Assembly (NCBI GenBank): GCA_020636475.1
Contig: JACJXU010000006.1
Coordinates: 95,438-159,437, forward strand
Reading direction: 5' to 3'
From: Chitinophagales bacterium
GTDB lineage: Bacteria > Bacteroidota > Bacteroidia > Chitinophagales > UBA2359
DNA length: 64,000 bases
Of the stretch, positions 56,601-64,000 are shown one piece after another. Position 1 is the first letter of the stretch; every line of letters starts with the position of its first letter. Under the pieces are notes generated by a model. That model did no database searches and had not been told where the DNA came from. It saw nothing but the letters and a program-made list of their open reading frames with translations. Both the position numbers and the translations under genes were made by a program.

Positions 56601-59600
56601 GGAAAATTAATTGATTTAGAATTAACCAAAACGGCGAATGTAACTTCAGTAAATGTAGGCGATACCTTTACATACACAATCACCCTTTCCAATGAAGGTC
56701 CAAGTGATGCTACCGGCGTAACGGTATTGGAAGACTTACCTTCTCAAGTAGAATACGTAAGTAGTTCTGCTACTTTAGGCGCATACAACGAAAACACTAG
56801 CACTTGGACAGTGGGCGATTTAGCAGCCGACGGTTCAGCTACTTTATCTATTTTGGTAAAAGTAGTACAATCGGGTACTTTCAGAAACGTATCGCAAGTA
56901 AGCGGCGCGAATGAGCCGGATATAGATTCTACACCAAACAACGACAATGGCGACCAAAGCGAAGATGACGAAGACGGCGTAGATGTAGTAGGCGAACAAA
57001 TTGATTTGGAATTGCAAAAAACAGCTTCTGTAACTACAGTAGGAGTAGGCGAAAACTTCGTTTATACCATTACGCTAAGCAATGAAGGACCTTCAGATGC
57101 AACAGGCGTAACAGTAAGGGATAACCTTCCTGCGCAAGTAGCGTATGTAAGTTCGGACGGCAATTACAATGCTACTACGGGAATATGGACAGTAGGTTCT
57201 ATAGCCGCAGGTGAAATCCAAACCTTAAACATAACTGTAACAATGTTGGTAGAAGCCGAAGGAGTATTGAACGTAGCAGAAGTAAATACTGCGGACCAAC
57301 CGGATATAGATAGTGAACCAGATAACGACAATCCGACAGAAGACGACCAAGACGAAATAGCAGTTGGCGGAATTGCAGCAGATTTAGAATTGGATAAAGA
57401 TGTAAGTACATCTGTAGTGAACTTAGGAGAGGAAGTAGTATTTACCATTACAGTAGAAAACAATGGTGGAGCAAATGCCACGGGTGTTACTGTTTCTGAC
57501 CAACTTCCTGCGGGATTAGAGTATGTTTCATACGATTCAACTTTAGGAACATACGACCCAGCTACCGGTATTTGGACTATCGGTGAAATTTATGCCGGAG
57601 AAGAAGAGAAACTATACATTACTGTAGTTGTAAATGCTTTAGGCCCAATTACCAATATAGCGCAAATAGAAACATCAGATCAGGCAGATCCGGATAGCAC
57701 GCCGGGTAATGATGTACCAACAGAAGATGACCAAGATGAAGAGACAGTAAGTGCTAAATTGATTGATTTAGAACTTGCCAAAACGGCAGATGCCACTTCA
57801 GTAAATGTGGGCGATACCTTCACTTACACTATCACGCTTTCCAATGAAGGTCCAAGCGATGCAACGGGCGTAACGGTATTAGATGATTTGCCATCACAGG
57901 TAGAGTTTATCAGCAGTACAGCTACATTAGGCGCATACAACGAAAACACGAGCACTTGGACAATTGGCGACTTAGCGGTAGGACAAGAAGTTAGCTTAAA
58001 TATTACGGTAAAAGTAATAGAAGCAGGTATGTTTGAAAACGTGGCGCAAGTAAGTGGCGCGAATGAGCCGGATATAGATTCTACACCAAACAACGACAAT
58101 GGCGACCAAAGTGAAGATGACGAAGATGCCGTTGAGGTAATGGGCGAACAAATTGATTTGGAATTGCAAAAAACTGCCAGCGCACAAGAAGTTGGTATTG
58201 GTCAGCAGTTTACTTACACTTTAACTTTGGTAAATAAAGGTCCAAGCAATGCAACCAACGTTACGGTAAGCGACCAACTACCACAAGGCGTTACTTTCGT
58301 GAGTGCAAGTCCTTCAAGCTACAATGCTACCACAGGTATTTGGAATGTGGGAAGTTTGGCAGCAGGAGCTACTGCGCAACTTGATATTACAGTAACACTA
58401 AATGTAGAAGACGAAGTGACCAACTATGCACAAGTACAATCAGCCGACCAGCCGGATATAGATTCCGAGCCGGGTAACAATAGTGACAGCGAAGATGATG
58501 ACGACGAAGTTACGATTGGCGGTATTGCAGCAGATTTGGAATTAGATAAAGACGTTGATAAAAATCTTGTAAATTTAGGTGACACCGTTACTTTCACTAT
58601 TTTAGTTGAAAACAATGGTGGCGCAAATGCAACAGGTGTAACGGTACTTGACCAGTTGCCTGCCGGATTAGTGTACGTATCCTATGATTCTACGATTGGA
58701 ACATATAATCCAACAACAGGTATTTGGACTATCGGTGAAATTTATGCCGGAGAAAATGAAATATTGCATATCCAAGCAATTGTAAATAGCGTAACGAATA
58801 TTACTAATGTTGCACAAATAGAAACCGTAGATCAACCGGATCCAGATAGCACGCCGGGCAATAATGACCCAACTGAAGACGACCAAGACGAAGAAACAGT
58901 AGGTGCTAAATTGATTGATTTGGAGTTGAATAAAACGGTAGATAAAATAAGTGGCGTATTAGGCGACCAGTTCGTTTATACTATTACTATTACCAATGAA
59001 GGACCTTCAGATGCAACAGGTGTTGTAGTGGGCGATAATTTGCCTTCAGAAGTTACCTATGTTTCACACGGTCAATCCACTGGTTATTACAATCCTGTTT
59101 CAAGCTATTGGACAGTCGGTGATTTAGCTGTAGGCGAAGTGCAAACATTAATCATTACCGTAGAAGCAACATTAGATGGTAATAACATCATTAACATTGC
59201 ACAAGTAGTAGAAGCGAATGAGCCGGATATCGACTCTACGCCAAACAACGACAATGGCGACCAAAGTGAAGACGATGAATCTGCTGCGATTATCTCTGTT
59301 CAACCTTTAGGCAGCATAGGCGACTATGTATGGTTTGATGAGAACGGCGATGGTATTCAAGATCCGGGCGAGCAAGGTATTCCAAATGTAACAGTAACTT
59401 TGACATATCCAGACGGAACAACCGTAACTACCACCACAGACGATACAGGTCATTATATTTTCGATAATCTTCCTGCCGGAAACTATGTAGTAACAGTAGG
59501 TGAAGGACCAGACGGTACAACACTTTCTACTCCTGCAACCGATAATGTGAATTTAGGTGCGGGCGAAAACTATGTAGATGCTGATTTCGGATTTACTGGA

Positions 59601-62600
59601 GAATTGATAGACTTAGAATTGCAAAAAACAGCCAATGCTACGGAAGGTTTATTGATAGGCGATACATTTACTTATACCCTAACAATTACCAACGAAGGTC
59701 CTGGCGATGCAACTGGCGTTCAAGTACTCGACGAACTTCCTGCCCAGGTTAGTTATGTATCAAGTACTGCTTCTTTAGGTTCGTATAACTCAGGTACTAA
59801 TATTTGGAATATAGGTTCAATTCCTGCTAATCAATCATACACCTTAGATATTGTGGTGAAAATTGAGCAAAGCGGTGTATTTGAAAATATAGCACAAGTA
59901 TATACAGCCGACCAAACAGATATAGACTCAACACCGAACAACGATAATGGAGACCAAAGCGAAGATGATGAAGACAGTGTTATCGTTTCTTCTACAGGTT
60001 TGGCTGATTTGGAATTAACTAAAGAAACAGATACGCAAGTAGTTGGAGTAGGTGAGCAAATTACTTACACGGTAGCTTTGGTAAATTACGGACCTAATAC
60101 CGCAACCAATGTGGAAGTTACAGACCAATTGCCTTCAGGATTAACATTTGTAAGTGCTGATGCAACACAAGGTAGCTACAATGCTGCTACTGGTTTGTGG
60201 ACAATAGGCGATGTAACGGTAAATAAAACAGTGAAATTGGAAATTACGGCTACCGTTATGACGGCTGGCTCTGTTACCAATACTGCCGAAGTTACAGCTG
60301 TCGATCAATACGACCCAGATTCTACACCAGATAATAATAATCCGGCTGAAGATGACCAAGATGCAGTAGTTATTACAGCGAAACAAATTGATTTAGAATT
60401 GCAAAAAACAGCTAATGTTACTGCTGCAAACGTAAACGATTTGGTTACTTATACTATTACCGTTACCAACGAAGGTCCAAGTGATGCCACAGGCGTTAAG
60501 GTATTCGACCAATTACCTGCGGGCGTAACATTTGTATCTTCAAATGGTCTTTACTCACCGGGCAATAGCACTTGGACAATAGGAAACTTGGCAGTAGGTG
60601 CTTCTGCTTCTATTGATATTACCGTTCAGGTACTTGCACAAGGAGCAATTACCAACATCGCGCAAGTAAGCGATGCCAATGAGCCGGATATTGATTCAAC
60701 ACCAGCCAATAATATTCCAACCGAAGACGACCAAGATGATGTAACCATTACTGGTTTGCAAGTAGATTTGGAATTAAGCAAAACCGCGGATAATACACAA
60801 GTTGGTGTAGGTGAAAATATCATATTTACTTTAACTTTAGAAAATAAAGGACCGAATGATGCTACGGGTGTTGAAGTAACAGATATGTTACCTGCCGGAT
60901 TACAATTTGTAACTTCCGATGGAAACTACAATGCAGCAACCGGACTTTGGACAGTAGGTTCTTTAGCAGCTGGTTCAACAACAGCCTTGCATATTACGGC
61001 TATCGTTACCCAAGAAACAGAGGGTATTACAAACGTAGCCGAAGTAACCGCCACCGACCAAAATGATGTAGATTCTACGCCGGATAATCATATCCCTTAC
61101 GAAGATGATCAGGACGAAATTACCATTGGTGGTATTGCCGCTGACCTTGAGTTAGATAAATTCGTAAGTGAAGAAATAGTAAATGTTGGCGATGAAGTAA
61201 CCTTCACCATTGTCGTTGAAAACAATGGTGGTGCAAACGCAACAGGCGTTCAAGTAACAGACCAACTTCCTGCGGGCTTAACATTTGTAGAAGCACACGC
61301 AACAGTAGGTACGTACAACAATGCCTCAGGTGTTTGGAATGTTGGTGAAATTTATGCCGGAGAACAAGAAGCATTGTATATAACAGTAGTAGTAAACGGA
61401 ACAGGACCATACAACAACGTTGCACAAGTAACAGCCGTTGACCAGTCCGACCCAGACTCTACACCAAATAACAATGTTCCTTCAGAAGACGACCAAGACA
61501 ATGCAACCGTTTCAGGAAAATTAATTGACTTGGAAGTAACTAAAACCGCTAACGCAACGGTTGTAAATGTAGGAGATACTTTCACTTATACCGTTACGGT
61601 TAAGAATGAAGGACCTTCTATTGCAACAGGAGTAACCTTATTCGAGGATCTTCCTACGGGCGTTAGCTATGTTTCTCATGCAACAAACAAAGGCTTATTC
61701 AGCGATGAAACAAGTCAATGGTTTGTGGGTACACTTAGTGTAAATCAAACTGCTACTTTAAACATTACCGTAAAAGTAGAAGAGGCAGGTGAAATTATCA
61801 ATGTTGTGCAAGTTGCAGCAGCAAATGAGCCGGATATTGATTCTACACCAGCTAATAATATACCAAGTGAAGACGACCAAGACCAAGTGGCTATAATTGG
61901 TCAGCAAATTGACTTGAGTTTGACCAAAACAGCTTCTACAATGACAGCAGGTTTGGGTGAAACAGTTACCTTCACGGTAGAAGTTTGTAATGACGGACCA
62001 TCTGACGCAACAGGTGTGCTAGTAGTAGATTACTTACCGCCACAATGCGAATTTGTAAGTGCATCTGCAACTTTCGATATTACTACAGGCGAATGGAATG
62101 TTGGTACAGTACCTGCGGGAACTTGTAAATCAATAGACATTCAATGTATTGTTACGGAAGAAGGACCAATTACAAACTGTGCAGAAGTAGTAGCTTCCGA
62201 CCAACCTGATGTGGATTCTTCTCCTGAAGGCGATAGCTGCGATTGCGAAGACGATGATGACTGCGTTACAATAAATGGTATTGGAGCAGATTTATCATTG
62301 AGCAAATCAGTAAATCAGTCAGTAGTAAATGTTGGCGAAAACGTAACCTTTACTATTGTGGTAGAAAATAACGGCTCTGCCGATGCCACAGGCGTAACGG
62401 TAAGCGACGCACTTCCTGCCGGATTAACTTTTGTTTCTGCAGATGAAAGCAAAGGTTCTTACAGCAATGGTATCTGGACAATAGGAACGATTGACGCAGG
62501 TGATGACGAAACCTTGATGATTACGGCAACAGTAACAGGCGTAGGTCCTTATACAAACGTTGCACAAGTAGCTTCGGCAAACGAACCAGACCCAGATAGT

Positions 62601-64000
62601 ACACCAGGTAACAACAACGCAACAGAGGATGATCAAGATGATGCAATGGTAAGTGGTTTATTAATTGATTTAGAATTAGATAAATCTTTTGCAGCAGGCA
62701 ATATCTTAGCTTTAGAAATTGGCGATGAAGTAACCTATAAACTAACATTGACCAATGAAGGTCCTGCAAATGCAACAGGCGTATCTGTTATTGATATCTT
62801 GCCTTCAGGTTTGGATTATGTAACGAGTACAGCAAGTGCAGGTTCTTACAATCCTAATACAGGAATCTGGAATGTTGGTGATTTAGCCAATGGTGCAGAA
62901 GCCAATTTGTTTATTACTGCCGAAATTCTTGAATCTGGTGATTACAAGAACGTAGCACAAGTTTACTCAGCAGACCAACCGGATATTGACTCAACACCAA
63001 ACAACGACAATGGCGACCAAAGTGAAGATGACGAAGATAGCGTAACCTTTAATATTGGCGAACAAATGGTTGATTTGGAATTAGATAAAACAGCTTCTAA
63101 AGCATTAGTAACTGTTGGAGACGAGTTTACTTATACCATTACTTTGGTAAATCAAGGTCCTGCAAATGCAACAGGTGTTAGCATTTACGACCTATTGCCA
63201 AATGGTGTTGAATATGTAAGCAGTACAGCTTCAACGGGTACTTATAATCCAAATACTGCTGTTTGGAATATTGGAAATGCCGATGCAGGAAGTATTGAAA
63301 CTTTACAAATAACAGTTACGGTAGTAAGTGCTGGTACTATTAAAAACGTAGCACAAGTTTATACTGCTGATCAAACTGATATTGACTCAACACCAAACAA
63401 CGACAATGGCGACCAAAGTGAAGATGACGAAGATGCAGCAACAGTAACTGCGCAAGAAGAAGGTACGCCAATGATAGACTTAGAGTTGAACAAAACGGCT
63501 TCAAGATTGAATGTGGATTTAGGAGAAACCTTCACCTATACTATTACCGTTACGAACCAAGGTCCCGATGCGGCAACAGGCGTAAGTGTAAATGATGTAT
63601 TGCCAAGTGGTGTATCGTACGTAAGCCATGATAGTAGCACAGGAACGTATGTTCCCGGCACGGCAACGTGGACAATCGGAACTATTAATGCAGGTAGCGT
63701 AGCCACTTTAACCATAGATGTTGAAGCCACAGGAGAAGGCAGTGTAACAAACGTAGCGCAAGTATTGAGTGCCAACGAGCAAGACATAGACAGTACACCA
63801 AACAACAATGTAGGAGCAGAAGACGACCAAGACGATGCAGTAGTAACAATCACCGTACCGGGTGAACCGATGATAGATTTGGAATTGAACAAAACAGCAT
63901 CAAAATTGGTGATGAATGTAGGCGAAACGTTTACTTATACAATAAGTGTAAGTAACGAAGGCCCAGATATGGCTACGGGGGTAAGCGTGAACGAATTGTT
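50610..64000 (+). CDS. Giant SprB/DUF11-repeat surface protein (3' end outside window)
   Basis: From ATG 50610 the frame stays open to the window edge, 4463 codons plus two bases. Residues 1-~25 are a signal peptide (NYFLFLLLFFAQAIPMGLFG). A cysteine-containing unique region runs to ~285. An SprB-type repeat covers ~285-370 and a divergent copy ~370-468. A propeller-like segment covers ~469-750, then eleven SprB-type repeats run to ~1615. A cysteine-poor spacer ends near 1740, followed by 21 DUF11 repeats from 1744, with one SdrD_B-type domain at ~2898-2998. The linkers are rich in Asp and Glu (DIDSTPNNDNGDQSEDDED), possibly calcium-binding. SprB is the mobile adhesin of gliding Bacteroidota, so adhesion or gliding is a reasonable inference. 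T9SS export is expected, but its sorting domain would lie beyond 64000. Confidence 0.9.
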   Translation, partial: MKKNYFLFLLLFFAQAIPMGLFGQIDQFPCEPTGGGTLVEVGGLGVDGGSQQYCITYASLGINPSYIDKVELVYYSDINGIDCHPTSVTLSTGSNSQTYTQANATTVEYGGLVWRRTVTNNFGTSACIKTNSGHVACSASSFVVFVYYSPPEAVGGITTIISPNHVYYHNGGVDCFSQTIPLAVDDLTSTKNIVIDVIVGDVEANDPRTITFDFTACGVHYHQAIDIDPNLGDETGSYSFTLNNVPATCSSLDVDICSVAADNGQSFMPFGVVVDGSDACSTCLSLSAQIQSQDETCSFNDGSITATASGGTPPYSYAWSNGTNQSSSGGSTINGLSAGNYSVTITDASGCEIVRNRTINPPSGCGCEVTYTVQPASCGQCDGVIVLDAPDNLINGQNQWYFEFFENGTATAPVAKINATFFPPEQFDQLCPGTYSVKVTGKAGAINGCSQTITNIVVPEAPCPPPPSDCQEWVVFLSELQSNPNTTVYDFANPGQQLYNECLGTDPGGGEGIAINPQNGTIYIGNSDNSTVEVWDGPTQTLLATWPISGGLLDVALSIDYTKLYVVSYDVLRILNSTTGAIISNCDLSAYNGTGGLWGVTESPLNGYLYITYGWNQSSTTGILVVNPANCQVVNQFATASTAGNYPWGFVGIVADYDGTLWAVRNNLIGLDDYVVHYSSNGSVINQCKLTGSSFWDIAIGPDNNIYVTSMQNSEVYKIDRNTCQQTTFIHYTNEWAKGLAFGCRDLVCDKPCPVIALNETVTQPTCTNPQGSISLSPSGGVAPYTFSWSNGQTGSSISNLTGGTYSVMVKDANGCESSKSFSLQGANIPSVSITASGSATCNGTSGASLTANPSGGVSPYTYVWSNGATTKTINNVQAGAYTVVMTDSQGCVAQANYTVTAPIPPTVTISTTGTPGCNGAGNAQLTANPSGGSSPYTYVWSNGATTKSISNVPSGTYSVTVTDSKGCTSLALYTLTDPAAPTVSISTSGNVSCDGEGGVNLTANASGGKSPYTYLWSTGTTTQTISNVGEGTYFVTVTDANNCTAEAAYTINAPAPMEASVTAKTDETCDGSNNGSATVTVSGGTPAYTVQWKLNGSVVKTGLSVTGLADGFYSVEVTDSKGCKAYTSVEIGQGVILAPSVSVNDADCGKSNGSITVSVGSAGTYSYTLTPGNITATSGSSYTFENLSGGTYSISIASNVGSCTTTVPNINVSGPGQPAIVFTANPVDCDNQGGSITATVSGGQSPYTFVWSDGTVETTSGVSTIDNLAPGTYMLTVTDAEDCEAIGAYNLPQKYPVDVTIISKTDEICSGAADGTASVAISGGSGTYSSIQWQLNGTTVKTGNSVSGLAAGYYTVIVTDSEGCTGLANVEILEGLEVSPTIQVEAADCDKNNGSITVFAGSAGTFTYVLNPGNITATTGASHIFENLSGGTYSVTVTSEEGCEGVVSGINVSGPDSPSVTVAINNEVDCYNQGGSMTATATGGTPPYMFIWSNGFVQTVSAAPYTSSINNLLSGSYSVTVRDDNNCEAVGGATLIPNTPINIDITAITHETCFGENDGTATIEVSGGSPNYTIVWKLNGQTVAQGLSVTDLKPGFYLVEVTDSKGCKETANIQIEQGVAPTPGTLVVQDPINGMFCSNNKVTALTATPPSIPAGFQALYLLSQNNVVVAVSAVPQFGPGLPPGDYMIHSLVYNSASFNTASIIPNSTTISQINSTLIQGGGTICAALLVQGPTFTIEPCEIDLELTKTASVPAGSNVTIGDTFTYTLSVINKGPAQATGVVVLDNLPSQLQFISASGGAYSPGTGEWTVGTLNVNQTKTINLTVKVIDSGEIYNLAQVSEADQPDVDSEPGNLGDTPAEDDEDDYPLTGVGLIDLELNKTTNVTEAGVGDDIVYTITVTNLGPSVATGVTVGDQLPAQLQYVSSDASQGSYAGDTWTIGTIEVGKTVTLDITATVLQAGSITNIAQVTDANEEDVDSTPDNNDPNEDDQDDTTITGKLIDLELTKTANVTSVNVGDTFTYTITLSNEGPSDATGVTVLEDLPSQVEYVSSSATLGAYNENTSTWTVGDLAADGSATLSILVKVVQSGTFRNVSQVSGANEPDIDSTPNNDNGDQSEDDEDGVDVVGEQIDLELQKTASVTTVGVGENFVYTITLSNEGPSDATGVTVRDNLPAQVAYVSSDGNYNATTGIWTVGSIAAGEIQTLNITVTMLVEAEGVLNVAEVNTADQPDIDSEPDNDNPTEDDQDEIAVGGIAADLELDKDVSTSVVNLGEEVVFTITVENNGGANATGVTVSDQLPAGLEYVSYDSTLGTYDPATGIWTIGEIYAGEEEKLYITVVVNALGPITNIAQIETSDQADPDSTPGNDVPTEDDQDEETVSAKLIDLELAKTADATSVNVGDTFTYTITLSNEGPSDATGVTVLDDLPSQVEFISSTATLGAYNENTSTWTIGDLAVGQEVSLNITVKVIEAGMFENVAQVSGANEPDIDSTPNNDNGDQSEDDEDAVEVMGEQIDLELQKTASAQEVGIGQQFTYTLTLVNKGPSNATNVTVSDQLPQGVTFVSASPSSYNATTGIWNVGSLAAGATAQLDITVTLNVEDEVTNYAQVQSADQPDIDSEPGNNSDSEDDDDEVTIGGIAADLELDKDVDKNLVNLGDTVTFTILVENNGGANATGVTVLDQLPAGLVYVSYDSTIGTYNPTTGIWTIGEIYAGENEILHIQAIVNSVTNITNVAQIETVDQPDPDSTPGNNDPTEDDQDEETVGAKLIDLELNKTVDKISGVLGDQFVYTITITNEGPSDATGVVVGDNLPSEVTYVSHGQSTGYYNPVSSYWTVGDLAVGEVQTLIITVEATLDGNNIINIAQVVEANEPDIDSTPNNDNGDQSEDDESAAIISVQPLGSIGDYVWFDENGDGIQDPGEQGIPNVTVTLTYPDGTTVTTTTDDTGHYIFDNLPAGNYVVTVGEGPDGTTLSTPATDNVNLGAGENYVDADFGFTGELIDLELQKTANATEGLLIGDTFTYTLTITNEGPGDATGVQVLDELPAQVSYVSSTASLGSYNSGTNIWNIGSIPANQSYTLDIVVKIEQSGVFENIAQVYTADQTDIDSTPNNDNGDQSEDDEDSVIVSSTGLADLELTKETDTQVVGVGEQITYTVALVNYGPNTATNVEVTDQLPSGLTFVSADATQGSYNAATGLWTIGDVTVNKTVKLEITATVMTAGSVTNTAEVTAVDQYDPDSTPDNNNPAEDDQDAVVITAKQIDLELQKTANVTAANVNDLVTYTITVTNEGPSDATGVKVFDQLPAGVTFVSSNGLYSPGNSTWTIGNLAVGASASIDITVQVLAQGAITNIAQVSDANEPDIDSTPANNIPTEDDQDDVTITGLQVDLELSKTADNTQVGVGENIIFTLTLENKGPNDATGVEVTDMLPAGLQFVTSDGNYNAATGLWTVGSLAAGSTTALHITAIVTQETEGITNVAEVTATDQNDVDSTPDNHIPYEDDQDEITIGGIAADLELDKFVSEEIVNVGDEVTFTIVVENNGGANATGVQVTDQLPAGLTFVEAHATVGTYNNASGVWNVGEIYAGEQEALYITVVVNGTGPYNNVAQVTAVDQSDPDSTPNNNVPSEDDQDNATVSGKLIDLEVTKTANATVVNVGDTFTYTVTVKNEGPSIATGVTLFEDLPTGVSYVSHATNKGLFSDETSQWFVGTLSVNQTATLNITVKVEEAGEIINVVQVAAANEPDIDSTPANNIPSEDDQDQVAIIGQQIDLSLTKTASTMTAGLGETVTFTVEVCNDGPSDATGVLVVDYLPPQCEFVSASATFDITTGEWNVGTVPAGTCKSIDIQCIVTEEGPITNCAEVVASDQPDVDSSPEGDSCDCEDDDDCVTINGIGADLSLSKSVNQSVVNVGENVTFTIVVENNGSADATGVTVSDALPAGLTFVSADESKGSYSNGIWTIGTIDAGDDETLMITATVTGVGPYTNVAQVASANEPDPDSTPGNNNATEDDQDDAMVSGLLIDLELDKSFAAGNILALEIGDEVTYKLTLTNEGPANATGVSVIDILPSGLDYVTSTASAGSYNPNTGIWNVGDLANGAEANLFITAEILESGDYKNVAQVYSADQPDIDSTPNNDNGDQSEDDEDSVTFNIGEQMVDLELDKTASKALVTVGDEFTYTITLVNQGPANATGVSIYDLLPNGVEYVSSTASTGTYNPNTAVWNIGNADAGSIETLQITVTVVSAGTIKNVAQVYTADQTDIDSTPNNDNGDQSEDDEDAATVTAQEEGTPMIDLELNKTASRLNVDLGETFTYTITVTNQGPDAATGVSVNDVLPSGVSYVSHDSSTGTYVPGTATWTIGTINAGSVATLTIDVEATGEGSVTNVAQVLSANEQDIDSTPNNNVGAEDDQDDAVVTITVPGEPMIDLELNKTASKLVMNVGETFTYTISVSNEGPDMATGVSVNEL
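51465..55460 (+). repeat. SprB-type repeat region
   Basis: Twelve units of ~75-85 codons lie here, interrupted by the divergent unit and propeller-like segment at 51700-52860. Each has the pattern TC-x-G...ASGGxxPYTYxWSNG...LxxGxYxVTVTDxxGC. The cysteine pair frames each unit. From 53785 they fall into a three-unit order (A-B-C-A-B-C-A), the A units starting near 53785, 54505 and 55237, with periods of 720 and 732 bases. Confidence 0.85.
56613..58917 (+). repeat. Higher-order repeat with exact 1152-bp period
   Basis: DUF11 units 3, 6 and 9 start exactly 1152 bases apart (56613, 57765, 58917), as do units 4 and 7 (57003, 58155) and 5 and 8 (57381, 58533). Units in the same position share signatures, such as GGANATGV and EIYAGE for the third position and GAYNENTSTWT for the first. 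Identity between equivalent units is about 85% by eye. Confidence 0.85.
59305..59600 (+). other. SdrD_B-type domain inside the giant protein
   Basis: Between DUF11 units 9 and 10, about 98 residues read GSIGDYVWFDENGDGIQDPG, then IPNVTVTLTYPDG, DDTGHYIFDNLPAGNYVVTV and DADFGFTGEL. This is the SdrD_B/Cna_B-like fold with an Asp-rich calcium-type loop. It is the only such domain in the array seen. Confidence 0.88.

Larger units (their letters stand above)
55839..64000 (+). repeat. DUF11 repeat array, 21 units
   Basis: The D of each DLELxK-type start lies at 55839, 56235, 56613, 57003, 57381, 57765, 58155, 58533, 58917, 59610, 60006, 60390, 60765, 61143, 61527, 61911, 62289, 62667, 63072, 63477 and 63876. 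Units are 375-405 bases except the ninth interval (693), which includes the SdrD_B-type insert. The core reads GDTFTYTITxxNEGPSDATGVxVxDxLPxGxxYVS and ends NVAQV plus an acidic linker. The last unit is cut by the window edge. Confidence 0.9.

Noticed and set aside
53794..63892. Many minus-strand frames of 60-118 codons rich in Ser, Leu and Val over the giant gene
   Set aside because: They are antisense shadows of the repeat codons and repeat with the same period as the plus-strand gene.

Overview
The window is a stretch of a Bacteroidota chromosome with modest to low G+C. The evidence is a short primary sigma factor without region 1.1 (289 aa), -7 elements of the TAnnTTTG type in front of many genes, a type IX secretion (T9SS) C-terminal sorting domain, SprB and DUF11 surface repeats, a START-like protein of the kind found in this phylum, and an AMP nucleosidase. 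The order and genus cannot be fixed from sequence alone. A Saprospirales/Chitinophagales-type or other environmental Bacteroidota is my guess.

Layout. Positions 1-4462 hold housekeeping genes: the end of amn, holA, a fused alpha/beta 2-oxoacid dehydrogenase E1, and murB. Positions 4463-7580 are a small accessory island: a macro-domain protein, a DUF1016/YhcG nuclease gene broken by an apparent 8-bp deletion, and a DinB-like protein. Two copies of a structured intergenic repeat flank it. Positions 7580-25065 are mostly core: ffh and rpoD, a START-like protein, an LptF/G-type permease abutting an RNA m5C methyltransferase, MarR, a GH3/beta-lactamase fusion, nadC-hemH, fhs, yaaA, an M16 peptidase, DinB, DUF2147 and BrkB. 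Positions 25231-36204 carry a Tat plus T9SS intradiol dioxygenase-like protein, leuS, a leucine-rich-repeat protein, a Gfo/Idh/MocA oxidoreductase next to a beta carbonic anhydrase, a YbhN-type flippase-like protein and an unknown secreted protein. Positions 36383-50277 contain tRNA-Lys, dnaE, an envelope protein, two tiny proteins, OsmC, an Mpl-like ligase, a DnaQ-like exonuclease, a GT2 glycosyltransferase, hemE, TrmO, an outer-membrane barrel, tRNA-fMet, era and der.

From 50610 to the end of the window one reading frame stays open for 4463 codons and runs off the edge. It encodes a giant secreted adhesin-like protein. From the N-terminus it has a signal peptide, a unique region, SprB repeats with a propeller-like insertion, one SdrD_B-type domain and 21 DUF11 repeats with Asp/Glu-rich linkers. 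The repeats are arranged in higher-order triplets, with an exact 1152-bp period in one part. One DUF11 unit has eight cysteines while all the others have none.

The strongest candidates for something new are the structured, covarying repeat flanking the macro/YhcG island and the architecture of the giant repeat protein. I did not find a complete, clearly novel multi-gene system.
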